A stretch of 16,057 bases of DNA from contig URFH01000043.1 in the NCBI GenBank assembly GCA_900547155.1, positions 1 through 16,057 of the forward strand, in the 5' to 3' direction. Shown in pieces: positions 1 to 6,840 of this stretch. The translations under genes and the position numbers were made by a program. The stretch comes from an uncultured bacterium. Its GTDB lineage: Bacteria > Cyanobacteriota > Vampirovibrionia > Gastranaerophilales > Gastranaerophilaceae. Position 1 is the first letter of the stretch. Every line of letters begins with the position of its first letter. The notes beneath the pieces are model-generated. The model searched no databases. It saw nothing but the letters and a program-made list of their open reading frames with translations, and had not been told where the DNA came from.

Positions 1-55
1 TTAGGTTAGGTTAGGTTAGGTTAGGTTAGGTTAGGTTAGGTTAGGTTAGGTTAGG
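1..55. repeat. (TTAGG)11 pentanucleotide tandem repeat
   Basis: Eleven perfect, uninterrupted copies of TTAGG begin at the first base, so the tract probably continues beyond the window. The last unit (51-55) is also the outer end of the inverted repeat that follows. TTAGG is the canonical arthropod telomere unit, but everything to the right is bacterial. A simple bacterial repeat of this kind can change length by strand slippage, and a 5-base unit would alter frame or promoter spacing. Confidence 0.97.
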
Positions 56-104
56 AGCATTTATATATAAATAAATTACTTTATTTATATATAAATGCTC
101 CTAA
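51..104. repeat. Perfect 25-bp inverted repeat (hairpin) with 4-nt loop
   Basis: Bases 51-75 are the exact reverse complement of 80-104, with TTAC (76-79) between them. The outer ends are TTAGG and CCTAA, and the interior is very A/T-rich. It would extrude as a long cruciform or fold as an RNA hairpin directly before the first gene. It has no U-tract downstream, so it is not a standard intrinsic terminator. It could be a regulatory element, a replicon-end or recombination structure, or a fold-back assembly artefact. Confidence 0.95.
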
Positions 105-124
105 AAAGAAAGAAAGGATTAGTT

Positions 125-433
125 ATGTCACTTACAGTTAAAGATTTGTTTCAATATGATTCTAATTTTGACCCGGCAAAAATTAGACGATTAACAGGGA
201 AAAGTGATTACAAAAAAACTGATACTGTTGATTTGTCGAGATTAGCAGCACTAAACGATAGAAATTTATCAATTTTCGCTGCCAAAAAAGAGGGCAAGTC
301 CTTCGTAAAATCTATACAAAATGACAATACGCGCGCACAGGTTGCAAATGCAGCAAAAATTAACGACGAAAAGCAGCAAAATAACCAAAATTTGGGCGGT
401 CTTACGGGTCAAAATCTTTATACTATGGCGTAG
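125..433 (+). CDS. Hypothetical protein, 102 aa, polar
   Basis: I do not recognise this protein. The start at 125 is chosen over an upstream ATG at 95 because AAAGGA (113-118) lies 6 nt before it, whereas the ATG at 95 is inside the inverted repeat and has no ribosome site. The product is hydrophilic and lysine/asparagine-rich, with no signal peptide and no membrane segment. The middle looks helical (residues around 45-75) and the C-terminus is Q/N-rich, ending LTGQNLYTMA. It lies 28 nt before the beta-strand-rich gene at 462, so the two are probably one transcript. A frameshift joining them is excluded: the second frame has a TAA (459-461) directly before its ATG. Confidence 0.75.
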   Translation: MSLTVKDLFQYDSNFDPAKIRRLTGKSDYKKTDTVDLSRLAALNDRNLSIFAAKKEGKSFVKSIQNDNTRAQVANAAKINDEKQQNNQNLGGLTGQNLYTMA

Positions 434-461
434 AAAACACAAAGAAGAGCATTGAGGATAA

Positions 462-1766
462 ATGCAAGAGGATGACGAAAAACTAAATATTGATTTGACC
501 GAAAACAAAAATGCCAGCCTTTCCACAAAGCTCGGAAATTTTGATTTTAACGTCAGCACAACCGAAAATAACGGCACAGTCGAAAAATCCGGCTCTGTTT
601 CTTATTCAAAAGAGGCAAAAGATGTTAGTATTTCGGCAAATCTTGAAACAGCCGGCAATGAATTCGGTTATAACACAGAAATCGGCGTAAAACACGGTTT
701 TGACAACGGAATAAATGCAAATGCAACATTATTCCACAGCAAAGATGACACTTCTTTAACGGTCGGTGTTAACAAAAAATTCTTAATCAATCCGGATAAT
801 ATAAACAACCTTGAAAATCAGGACAAAATACGCAAAGAAGAGCTGGTTGAAACCGGCGAGCGCTTTAACTTGCAAACAAAAATGGGTTATTCGGAAGAAC
901 AAAACGGTTTGTACACACAAAATTCCCTTATGTACAGAATCGACAATTCTAACTTTTTAAATACAGAATACACCCAAAACAACGCCAATCGCGAAATTTC
1001 AGCAACCGCAGATTTGCAAAAAATAAAACTTGAATACAAAAATAGCGAAACAAAAGAAGAATTCTCAAAAACAACCGCCAATGCTTTTAATGTAATGACA
1101 AAAGGCGCGAAAAACCAGTACAGCTTCGGGCTCAACAATTCAAAAACCCGAATCGGCGGTGAAAATCCCGAAACAAACCGTAATTTGAACCTTGAAGCCG
1201 GCGCAAAATTAAATCGTACGGAATACGGGGAGTTTAACAGCGGTTTGAATGGCGAAGTTAAAACCGGTTTAGCGCTTAACCGCGGAAAAGTTTCGGGCTA
1301 TAACGTGGATTTGGACTGCGCTTATAACCGTTACGGGGCGGAACATAATTCAACAACGGATTATTTAGTCAGAGCCGGCATTAATTTTGGAAAAGAAAAT
1401 GATACAAAGAATTTTTCGGCGGCTTTGGGCGGCGATTATCGAATTAATAATTGTAATACAATTTTTGAGGCAGGCGCAAAATATTCAAGCGAAAGCGCTC
1501 CGGATATAAAAAATAAAAGTTTCAGCACAAATCTTGGCGTTTATCAAAATCTGGGCAGGAATTTTGGGGATACGACAATTTTTACGCAGCTTGAAACAGG
1601 CAAAAAATGGGAAAAAACGTCCGGAGGCAAAAATTCATTAAAATACGCACAGGTTTCTTTCGGCTCAGATGCAAAAGTTGCAGAAAGGCTTTCTCTAAAT
1701 ACGCGAATGACTTATGATACAGGCAGAAAATGGAGCGGTGAAATCGGCGTTCGTTATTCATTTTAG
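462..1766 (+). CDS. Hypothetical beta-strand-rich protein, barrel-like C-terminus, no signal peptide (434 aa)
   Basis: The protein family is not recognised. From about residue 15 to the end the sequence is a long run of short alternating polar/hydrophobic segments separated by N/D/G/K turns, as in transmembrane or amyloid-like beta structure. It ends GVRYSF, the aromatic C-terminal pattern that the BAM complex recognises in outer-membrane barrels. Against an outer-membrane role, the N-terminus (MQEDDEKLNIDL) is highly charged and no Sec signal is possible, because an in-frame TAA at 459-461 precedes the ATG. GAGGA (454-458) is a ribosome site only 3 nt from the ATG. Possibilities are a barrel gene that lost its 5' end, a protein exported in another way with its 102-aa neighbour, or a soluble beta-repeat protein. 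Confidence 0.75.
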   Translation: MQEDDEKLNIDLTENKNASLSTKLGNFDFNVSTTENNGTVEKSGSVSYSKEAKDVSISANLETAGNEFGYNTEIGVKHGFDNGINANATLFHSKDDTSLTVGVNKKFLINPDNINNLENQDKIRKEELVETGERFNLQTKMGYSEEQNGLYTQNSLMYRIDNSNFLNTEYTQNNANREISATADLQKIKLEYKNSETKEEFSKTTANAFNVMTKGAKNQYSFGLNNSKTRIGGENPETNRNLNLEAGAKLNRTEYGEFNSGLNGEVKTGLALNRGKVSGYNVDLDCAYNRYGAEHNSTTDYLVRAGINFGKENDTKNFSAALGGDYRINNCNTIFEAGAKYSSESAPDIKNKSFSTNLGVYQNLGRNFGDTTIFTQLETGKKWEKTSGGKNSLKYAQVSFGSDAKVAERLSLNTRMTYDTGRKWSGEIGVRYSF

Positions 1767-1774
1767 CTGATTGG

Positions 1775-1944
1775 CGGGAAGCACTTCGTTTTTCCGCACT
1801 AGGGGGCGAATTTATATAGTAGGGTGGGAATAGCTTATGATTTTAACGTTAGATATATGCCAGTGATTAGCGCGGCGGTTCCCACCGCCAACTTAATAAT
1901 ATTGTTTAGAATTGGTGGGAACCACTTCGTTTTTCCCACCCTAC
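1775..1944. repeat. Composite palindromic repeat (GTAGGGTGGGAA family), copy A
   Basis: GTAGGGTGGGAA at 1819-1830 is exactly inverted at 1933-1944, bounding a 126-bp segment. Inside the right end is a hairpin made of GGTGGGAA and TTCCCACC around an ACTTCG loop region (1914-1944), and a further GGTTCCCACC lies at 1877-1886. A degenerate copy of the hairpin sits just outside at 1775-1800. The same 12-mer pair occurs again at 12161-12386. It lies between the convergent genes ending at 1766 and 2030. No ORF inside looks real. Confidence 0.8.
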
Positions 1945-1966
1945 AGGGTTCTCCGCAAGCGGACGT

Positions 1967-2002
1967 CCCCTCACCCCAACCCTCTCCCAGAGGGCGAGAG
2001 GG
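1967..2002. repeat. CCCTCTC/GAGAGGG hairpin repeat
   Basis: CCCTCTC (1980-1986) pairs with GAGAGGG (1996-2002), preceded by CCCCTCACCCC. Variants with the same pyrimidine/purine arms occur at 6195-6217, 6243-6266 and 12202-12222. Repeats of this look are scattered in many bacterial genomes. It sits 28 nt beyond the stop codon of the radical SAM gene, in the position of a transcript end. Confidence 0.7.
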
Positions 2003-2029
2003 AGCGGTTTCCACCATTCTTTTGACGCC

Positions 2030-2953
2030 TCAGCACCCGCCCCTTAATGCACTCCCCTGCCCTGTCCCGCGCATTTCAAAACACCTGTCAATCTTGTTCA
2101 AAACCTCAAACTTCTTGTTCAGCCACAAAGGCGCAACCTTCAATTTTTGCAAACCGTTGCCCGCAAGCCGGTGAATAGTGGTTTCCGGAGGCAAAAACTC
2201 AAGAAAATCACACACAAGCTCCACATACTCAGCCTCTTCAAGAAGCTTTATACCGCCTTTTTCATACATTTTTTCAAGCGCGGTGTTCTTCATCACGCAA
2301 AGGTCGTGGATTTTAACCCCGTCAACGCCCAGTTTAGCAAGCGCTTTTGCGGTTTCCATCATCATTTCGTGCGTTTCATCCGGCAGCCCGAGAATCACAT
2401 GCGCGCAGACCTTTATCCCTCTTGATTTTGTCTTTTCATAGGCTTCGAGAAACTTTTTGTAATCATGCCCGCGGTTTATAAGCCTCAAAGTCCTGTCATG
2501 AATTGATTGCAGCCCGTATTCAACCCATGTTTCGTAATTTTCAACATAACCGGCAATTAAATCCAGTTTTTCATCGTCCACGCAGTCAGGGCGGGTACCG
2601 ATGGAGATTCCGATTACATCGGGATGTTTCAAAGAGGCGTCATAAATGGTTTTTAGCTCATCTACGGGTTTGTAGGTGTTTGTGTACGCCTGAAAATAGG
2701 ACATGAACTTTTTTGCCTTGAATTTTTCCGAAAGCGAAGCAACACCGGTGTTTATCTGGTCTTCAACGCTCAAAAGATTTGAATGCGCCTGAGAAAAACT
2801 TCCTCCGGCATCGCAAAAAATACATCCTCCCGAAGAAATCGTGCCGTCGCGGTTCGGGCAGTCAAAACCGGCGTCAATAGTTATTTTGTAAACTTTTGCG
2901 CCGTATTTTTCTTTGAGATATACACTAAAAGGGTTGTAAGCCTTGCCGGACAT
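2030..2953 (-). CDS. yhcC: Radical SAM protein, YhcC/TIGR01212 family
   Basis: The product is a 307-aa radical S-adenosylmethionine enzyme of the YhcC (E. coli)/YtqA (B. subtilis) type, whose substrate is not firmly established. It shows the family's opening (NPFSVYLKEKYG), then the 4Fe-4S cysteines C32, C44 and C47 within CPNRDG...GGCIFC, followed by SFSQ and a TIM-barrel-like body (QAYTNTYKP, IGISIGTRPDC, VEYGLQSIHDRTL, VILGLPDET, KIHDLCV). The length is normal for the family. AGGA lies 3 nt before the ATG, and the ATG overlaps the TAA of the upstream zinc-ribbon gene (TAATG), so translation is probably coupled. It is the last gene of the gltX-bioG-bioC run. No clear intrinsic terminator follows; repeats begin soon after. 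Confidence 0.92.
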   Translation of the reverse strand: MSGKAYNPFSVYLKEKYGAKVYKITIDAGFDCPNRDGTISSGGCIFCDAGGSFSQAHSNLLSVEDQINTGVASLSEKFKAKKFMSYFQAYTNTYKPVDELKTIYDASLKHPDVIGISIGTRPDCVDDEKLDLIAGYVENYETWVEYGLQSIHDRTLRLINRGHDYKKFLEAYEKTKSRGIKVCAHVILGLPDETHEMMMETAKALAKLGVDGVKIHDLCVMKNTALEKMYEKGGIKLLEEAEYVELVCDFLEFLPPETTIHRLAGNGLQKLKVAPLWLNKKFEVLNKIDRCFEMRGTGQGSALRGGC

Positions 2954-3126
2954 TATTCCTGATTGTCGTCATTTCCGTCAACAACGGGATAAAGGTAATG
3001 TTCGCCGCAGTTGGGGCAAACGACTTCCTGCTGTTTGCCGGGTTCGAGCTGCGCAACTTCAAAAAGCGCTCTGCAGCCGGATTGTACACATCTGATTGCC
3101 CATGTAGGTCTGATTATTCTTGCCAT
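2953..3126 (-). CDS. Small zinc-ribbon protein, 57 aa
   Basis: This short gene fills the gap between bioC and the radical SAM gene. The product begins MARIIRPTWAIRC and has two cysteine pairs, C13 with C18 (CVQSGC) and C37 with C40 (CPNCG), the spacing of a zinc ribbon. The tail is acidic (DGNDDNQE). GGAG lies 7 nt before the ATG. Its stop codon shares a base with the next start (TAATG), which supports real translation and a functional link to the radical SAM protein. Its role is unknown; small ribbons like this can bind nucleic acid or act as metal-binding partners. The fold is inferred only from cysteine spacing. Confidence 0.8.
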   Translation of the reverse strand: MARIIRPTWAIRCVQSGCRALFEVAQLEPGKQQEVVCPNCGEHYLYPVVDGNDDNQE

Positions 3127-3161
3127 AATTTAACTCCATCATTAACTTTAACAAAATTTTA

Positions 3162-3911
3162 TCACATTTTTGCCCTTAAAACAACAAAAATCGGGTTGTA
3201 GGTAAGTTTGACCTTGTTGTTTTCTTTGAAATTTTCAAGGTAGAATTTTTCAAAGGATTTTAGCTTGGAAAACGTCCACTGCAAAGGTTTTAAGCCGTTT
3301 GTGCCGGAAGATTTTATGTGCCTTAAAACATCCAGCGGCGAATCAAAATACAAGCTCGCAATTTCTTCCTCAAGGTACAAAATATCAAAATATTTTTCGC
3401 ATTTCTGGCGCAGCGTGTCGGATTTCAGGTAATTCAACGAAAGCCCCGTGGTTTCTTTAATCTCAAAATAATTCCGCTCCCCGAAAGTTGTAAAAGCAAA
3501 ATATCCGCCATCATTCAGGTGATTTTTCATTTTCAAAACCACTTCGTCAAAGTCCAAAACCCACTGCATGACAGCATTTGACACAATCAGGTCAAATTTT
3601 TCCTCCGGCTCGATTTTTTCGATATCGCCTTGAAGAAATTTCACGTTTTTGATGATTCTTTTAACATAATCGCCCGATTCAGCCATGATATCGTTTGCGC
3701 AATACTCGTCAAAGCTGATTTTCTCAAGAATATCCCGCGTCAAAAAGCCCGTACCGACGCCGAATTCAAAAATTTTGGAAAATTCCGTGCCGCAAAGCGA
3801 GGAAATTTTTTCCGCAAGGATTTTCGCCATTTTGCGCTGCACCACCGCAGAATTGTCGTACGTTCGCAGATTTTTTTCAAATCTCAATTTTACAAGTTCT
3901 TTGTTAATCAT
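3162..3911 (-). CDS. bioC: Malonyl-ACP O-methyltransferase BioC
   Basis: This cytosolic methyltransferase moves the methyl group of S-adenosylmethionine onto the free carboxyl of malonyl-ACP, disguising it for two rounds of fatty-acid synthesis toward the pimeloyl moiety of biotin. The 249-aa protein has the BioC opening (FEKNLRTYDNSAVVQRKMA), SAM motif I EFGVGTGFLT (49-58), an acidic residue in QGDIE (94-98), the BioC-typical SNAVMQW (111-117) and HIKSSGTNG (198-206). Its ATG overlaps the end of bioG by 8 bases (ATGATTAA), so the two are translated together and act at opposite ends of the same step. The ORF starts directly at the family's usual N-terminus. No other bio genes are in the window. 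Confidence 0.92.
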   Translation of the reverse strand: MINKELVKLRFEKNLRTYDNSAVVQRKMAKILAEKISSLCGTEFSKIFEFGVGTGFLTRDILEKISFDEYCANDIMAESGDYVKRIIKNVKFLQGDIEKIEPEEKFDLIVSNAVMQWVLDFDEVVLKMKNHLNDGGYFAFTTFGERNYFEIKETTGLSLNYLKSDTLRQKCEKYFDILYLEEEIASLYFDSPLDVLRHIKSSGTNGLKPLQWTFSKLKSFEKFYLENFKENNKVKLTYNPIFVVLRAKM

Positions 3912-4581
3912 AATTCAGACAAGGGGTTTTGATAATTTCCTCAAAGTTTTTAAACCCGTAGAACGGAAAATGTCCGCTCTCTAAATCAATTGTAGTGCAA
4001 GAACATTTATTTTGCCAAAAATTTTTCTGATTCTTTACAGGAATGACTTTGTCGTATTTTCCCGTGTAAATCATGTCAAAATCCGCTTTCGGGCAGGGAT
4101 TTTTTCTCACATATTCCTGAACCGCAAGAAGCTCGTCCGTGCAGCTTTTTGCGGAACGTTTAGGGAGGTTTTCTTCAAAGATTTTTAAATCTTTTTCCTC
4201 ATGAAAAAGCCGTGCGCGGAATTTTTTCACGGTGGTTTCGTCCATTTTCATTGAGAGCAGGAACTTTTTCTCCGGCACGCCGAATTCCTCATCCACCGCC
4301 ATCAAAGTGCCGTTTATTGCGATTTTTTTATCAAATTCCGGCAAAAGCCCGCGGGAAATACACAACCCCGCAGCATAAACCCCGAAAGAAAAACCGATTA
4401 GGTATTTATTTTCATATTTTGAAAAGTCAAAGTCGATTTTTTCGGGCAAAGTCGAATAATCCGAGCAAAACAGCATGTCGCAGTCTGTTTTTAGCGGCAG
4501 GTACGGGATTTCGTCCGAGCCCCAGCCGCAAAAAAAGACTATTATTGTTTTTGAATTGTTTTTCAGATGAAACTGACGCAT
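3904..4581 (-). CDS. bioG: Pimeloyl-ACP methyl ester esterase BioG
   Basis: BioG is an alpha/beta hydrolase that removes the methyl group from pimeloyl-ACP methyl ester, ending the BioC-protected chain extension. The start at 4581 gives 225 aa and places the family's opening strand (KTIIVFFCGWGSDE, residues 11-24) near the N-terminus; a longer ORF to 4647 would run 65 bases into gltX and is rejected. The nucleophile elbow is GFSFG with S65, the likely acid is D177 (GKYDKVIP) and the histidine is H204 (ESGHFPF). It begins 1 nt after the gltX stop with only a weak ribosome site, suggesting coupling to gltX. It overlaps bioC, with which BioG proteins are sometimes fused in other bacteria. BioH does the same job elsewhere with a different sequence. 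Confidence 0.9.
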   Translation of the reverse strand: MRQFHLKNNSKTIIVFFCGWGSDEIPYLPLKTDCDMLFCSDYSTLPEKIDFDFSKYENKYLIGFSFGVYAAGLCISRGLLPEFDKKIAINGTLMAVDEEFGVPEKKFLLSMKMDETTVKKFRARLFHEEKDLKIFEENLPKRSAKSCTDELLAVQEYVRKNPCPKADFDMIYTGKYDKVIPVKNQKNFWQNKCSCTTIDLESGHFPFYGFKNFEEIIKTPCLNYD

Positions 4582-4582
4582 T

Positions 4583-6031
4583 TTACTTAATTGCTGCTTT
4601 GATTCTGCGGGCAACCCTTTCTTTGCCCAGAATTTCAAGAATAACAACCATATCCGCGCCGCGGGTTCTGCCGGAAACGGCTGCGCGGAGCACCCACATT
4701 GTTTCTTTGGGTTTTATGCCCTGTTCTTTGAAATACGCACGAAAATCAGCAAGCTGTTCGTGGAGTTTTTCATCATTGTTGAAATCCCATTTGTCGATTT
4801 CATTTTCGATTATGTATTTGAGAATTTTTTGTCCCTGTTCGGTGTCGAGGACTTTTTCACGGGCTTCGGGCTCAATTTCAACGTCCTGACCGAAGAAATA
4901 TGAACAATCATGAACAAGGTCAGAAAGAATCGTGATGGGCTCGCGTGTCGCAAAAACCATTTTTTCAAAATTTTCTTCTGACATTTCAGAAAGGTCGTAT
5001 TTTGAAAGGAACGGTTTTACAAGCTTGCAAAGTTCTTTGATATCCATTTTTTTGATATACTGACCGTTCATCCAGTTGAGTTTGTCGTATTCAAAGATTG
5101 AATTTGAAGAAGAAACTTCGCCGATTCTAAAATCAGCAGCAATTTCTTCAAGCGTTTTGATTTCCTGACCGTCAGAGGGCGACCAGCCGAGCAAAGCAAC
5201 GAAATTTATCAGCGCTTCTGTTAAATATCCCTTTTCAACGAACTCGGAAACCGCAGTTGCGCCGTGTCTTTTGGACAATTTGCTTCTGTCGGGGGCAAGA
5301 ATCATGCCGAGGTGCCCGAATTTCGGAACTTCTGCGCCCAGCGCCTCATAAATAAGGATTTGTTTTGCAGTGTTTGAGATGTGGTCTTCACCGCGGATAA
5401 TGTGGCTGATTTTCATTTCCATATCGTCGATTACAACCGCAAAATTGTAAGTCGGGGTGCCGTTTGACTTCATAATTACGAAATCGCCGATGAGGCTGTT
5501 GTCGAATTTGAGTTCGCCTTTAACAAGGTCGTTGAATTTTGTTTCGCCGTCTTCGGGTACGTGGAAGCGGATTGAGGGTTTTCTGCCTTCGGCTCTTAAT
5601 TTTGCTTTTTCTTCTTCGCTCAAATGCCGACATTTGCCGGAATATTTGTGTGCGCGGTGATTTTTGATGGAATCTTCTTTTTCCGCTTCAAGTTCTTCCT
5701 GAGTGCAGAAGCATTCGTAAGCATAGCCCGCTTCGATGAGTTTTTGGGCGTATTTCGGGTAGATGTCGAACCTTTCGGACTGCTGATAAGGGCCGTAGGG
5801 GCCACCAACGTCAGGGCCTTCGTCCCAGTTGAGCCCGAGGGCTTTCAAGCTGTCATAAATATTGTCGATATACGCCTGACTAGAGCGGTCGAGGTCAGTA
5901 TCTTCTATTCTTAAAACGAATTTTCCGTTATTTTTCTTTGCAAAAAGATAGTTAAACAATGCTGTTCTTGCCGTTCCCACGTGGAGGTTTCCGCTCGGGG
6001 AGGGGGCAATTCTTACTCTTACTTCTTCCAT
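4583..6031 (-). CDS. gltX: Glutamyl-tRNA synthetase
   Basis: The enzyme is a class I aminoacyl-tRNA synthetase that charges tRNA-Glu, and tRNA-Gln too where a GatCAB amidotransferase is used. The start at 6031 gives 482 aa, beginning MEEVRVRIAPSPSG; GGAG lies 7 nt upstream, and the 30 extra residues of the longest ORF resemble no family sequence. The HIGH-type motif is PSPSGNLHVG (10-19), GEDHISNT is at 214-221 and the KMSKS-type motif is KLSKR (251-255). A zinc site like that of E. coli GluRS is present: C107, C109, C134 and H136 (CFC...KCRH). The C-terminal half is the helical anticodon-binding region. It heads the five-gene run down to the radical SAM gene. Confidence 0.97.
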   Translation of the reverse strand: MEEVRVRIAPSPSGNLHVGTARTALFNYLFAKKNNGKFVLRIEDTDLDRSSQAYIDNIYDSLKALGLNWDEGPDVGGPYGPYQQSERFDIYPKYAQKLIEAGYAYECFCTQEELEAEKEDSIKNHRAHKYSGKCRHLSEEEKAKLRAEGRKPSIRFHVPEDGETKFNDLVKGELKFDNSLIGDFVIMKSNGTPTYNFAVVIDDMEMKISHIIRGEDHISNTAKQILIYEALGAEVPKFGHLGMILAPDRSKLSKRHGATAVSEFVEKGYLTEALINFVALLGWSPSDGQEIKTLEEIAADFRIGEVSSSNSIFEYDKLNWMNGQYIKKMDIKELCKLVKPFLSKYDLSEMSEENFEKMVFATREPITILSDLVHDCSYFFGQDVEIEPEAREKVLDTEQGQKILKYIIENEIDKWDFNNDEKLHEQLADFRAYFKEQGIKPKETMWVLRAAVSGRTRGADMVVILEILGKERVARRIKAAIK

Positions 6032-6118
6032 TTTTACACTCCAATTGAATTTTTTCCGTAGTTTTATTGTACTGCAAACATTTTTTTTATATAGGGCGAC
6101 AGACGGATTCATTTTTTT

Positions 6119-6131
6119 CACGATTATCGTG
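6119..6131. other. 13-bp palindrome upstream of gltX
   Basis: CACGATTATCGTG is a perfect palindrome around one central base, 88 nt upstream of the gltX ATG. It is the size of a dimeric repressor site. No promoter could be placed firmly relative to it, and chance is possible. Confidence 0.3.
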
Positions 6132-6181
6132 GTTGTTTAGGGGCACAGCCCCGTTTCAGGATTAATTATTATTGATTTTCG

Positions 6182-6270
6182 CTCCCCACCCCAGCCCTCC
6201 CCGAGTTGGGGAGGGGGTAAGAACTTTGCACTTCCTGTCTTAGCCCTCCGAGGATTGGGGAGGGGGTAAA
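6182..6270. repeat. Two copies of a CCCTCCCC/GGGGAGGG repeat
   Basis: The gap 6032-6420 holds two related G/C-rich units: AGCCCTCCCCGAGTTGGGGA with a purine tail (6193-6220), and a shorter copy (6242-6269) ending in the same TTGGGGAGGGGGTAA. CCCTCCCC (6195-6202) pairs with GGGGAGGG (6208-6215). They belong to the same broad pyrimidine/purine hairpin class as the repeats at 1967-2002 and 12202-12222. The rest of the gap is A/T-rich and holds no gene. Confidence 0.75.
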
Positions 6271-6379
6271 TGTTTTCTTCATATGTTGACAACCTTTAAA
6301 AAAAATAGGAAAATGCTTTTAAGTAACAAATTGTTAAGAGCATGGCACAAATGAGTAAATTTCAATTTTGAGCTTACTT

Positions 6380-6385
6380 TATAAT
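6380..6385 (+). promoter_or_regulatory. Candidate -10 box for the 101-aa gene
   Basis: A perfect TATAAT lies 35 nt before the ATG at 6421, which would give a leader of about 29 nt carrying the ribosome site AGGTGG. No good -35 box stands 16-18 nt upstream, so the call rests on the -10 alone. Confidence 0.4.
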
Positions 6386-6420
6386 TGTGTGTGAAGCGAA
6401 AACCAACAGGTGGGGTTAAA

Positions 6421-6726
6421 ATGTTCAATTTAAAAGATGTGAAAATAGTAAAAGAGTTAAAATCCATTAAACCTAAGCTCAAATGGCTTATGTTCTCCCA
6501 GATTCAGGATTATAAAATAAATTCAAAATATATAGATATGATTTGTGCGGACGACAAAAAAGAACCGGCCGACGCAAAGCTTGAGGCGATGGTTCGTGAA
6601 ACTTTGATAAAAGAATTCACGCCCGAAATCACAAAAATGAAATCCTATGAGTTTCTGGTTGACGCAGTTATGCACAATTTGAAAAAGAAACAGCTCGCTG
6701 CCGTTGATGAGGCGGAAGAAGCGTAG
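6421..6726 (+). CDS. Hypothetical protein, 101 aa
   Basis: The protein is not recognised. The ATG at 6421 is preceded by AGGTGG with 7 nt spacing and is preferred over an in-frame TTG at 6385. The product is probably all-helical and cytosolic: no signal, no membrane segment and no cysteine pairs (one cysteine, C42). The N-terminus is basic (MFNLKDVKIVKELKSIKPKLKW), the middle is KLEAMVRETLIKEF, and the tail is alanine/glutamate-rich (AVDEAEEA). It is bounded by its own candidate -10 upstream and an intrinsic terminator 19 nt downstream, so it is probably a single-gene transcript. Confidence 0.82.
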   Translation: MFNLKDVKIVKELKSIKPKLKWLMFSQIQDYKINSKYIDMICADDKKEPADAKLEAMVRETLIKEFTPEITKMKSYEFLVDAVMHNLKKKQLAAVDEAEEA

Positions 6727-6745
6727 TTTTTTACGAAAAATTAAT

Positions 6746-6781
6746 AAAAAACGGGGTAAATCGCGATTTATCCCGTTTTTT
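6746..6781 (+). terminator. Intrinsic terminator of the 101-aa gene
   Basis: Two 18-nt arms (6746-6763 and 6764-6781) pair throughout with a single G-U pair, starting with six A and ending with six T around CGGGGTAAATCG. The A/T symmetry means it could stop transcription from either side; the gene ending at 6726 is the obvious user. Confidence 0.9.
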
Positions 6782-6792
6782 GTTACTAAAAG

Positions 6793-6821
6793 TTGTAAAT
6801 GGGATATTTTGCATGTAAAAT
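6793..6821 (+). promoter_or_regulatory. Promoter of the envelope operon (35-aa peptide, M23, LptD-like)
   Basis: TTGTAA (6793-6798), a 17-nt spacer and TAAAAT (6816-6821) form a near-consensus sigma-70-type promoter. Transcription would start near 6828, leaving a leader of about 75 nt to the ATG at 6904. That leader contains a palindromic repeat. Confidence 0.65.
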
Positions 6822-6840
6822 ATATATTAAGGAATCTTGA

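Noticed and set aside
1..55. Eukaryotic (insect) telomere contamination
   Set aside because: The tract joins bacterial sequence through the palindrome without a visible break; only read-level evidence could revive this, so it is kept as a caveat in the finding rather than called.
434..461. Frameshift joining the 102-aa and 434-aa genes
   Set aside because: The 434-aa frame has TAA at 459-461 and the first frame ends at 431-433, so no single shift connects them.
269..577. Minus-strand ORF of 102 aa, hydrophobic
   Set aside because: It overlaps two plus-strand genes with better starts; its hydrophobicity is the usual antisense effect of A-rich codons, and no ribosome site was seen.
1824..2174. 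Plus-strand ORF of 116 aa (and a 60-aa minus ORF at 1835-2017)
   Set aside because: Both are made of the dispersed repeats and run into the 3' end of the radical SAM gene; low-complexity products.
4582..4647. Longer N-terminus for bioG (22 extra residues)
   Set aside because: It would overlap the gltX coding end by 65 bases and the extra residues precede the family's usual first strand; the start at 4581 abuts the gltX stop.
6032..6121. Longer N-terminus for gltX (30 extra residues)
   Set aside because: GGAG stands correctly before the ATG at 6031, and the family begins at MEEVRVRIAPSPSG; the extra codons cover the likely promoter region.
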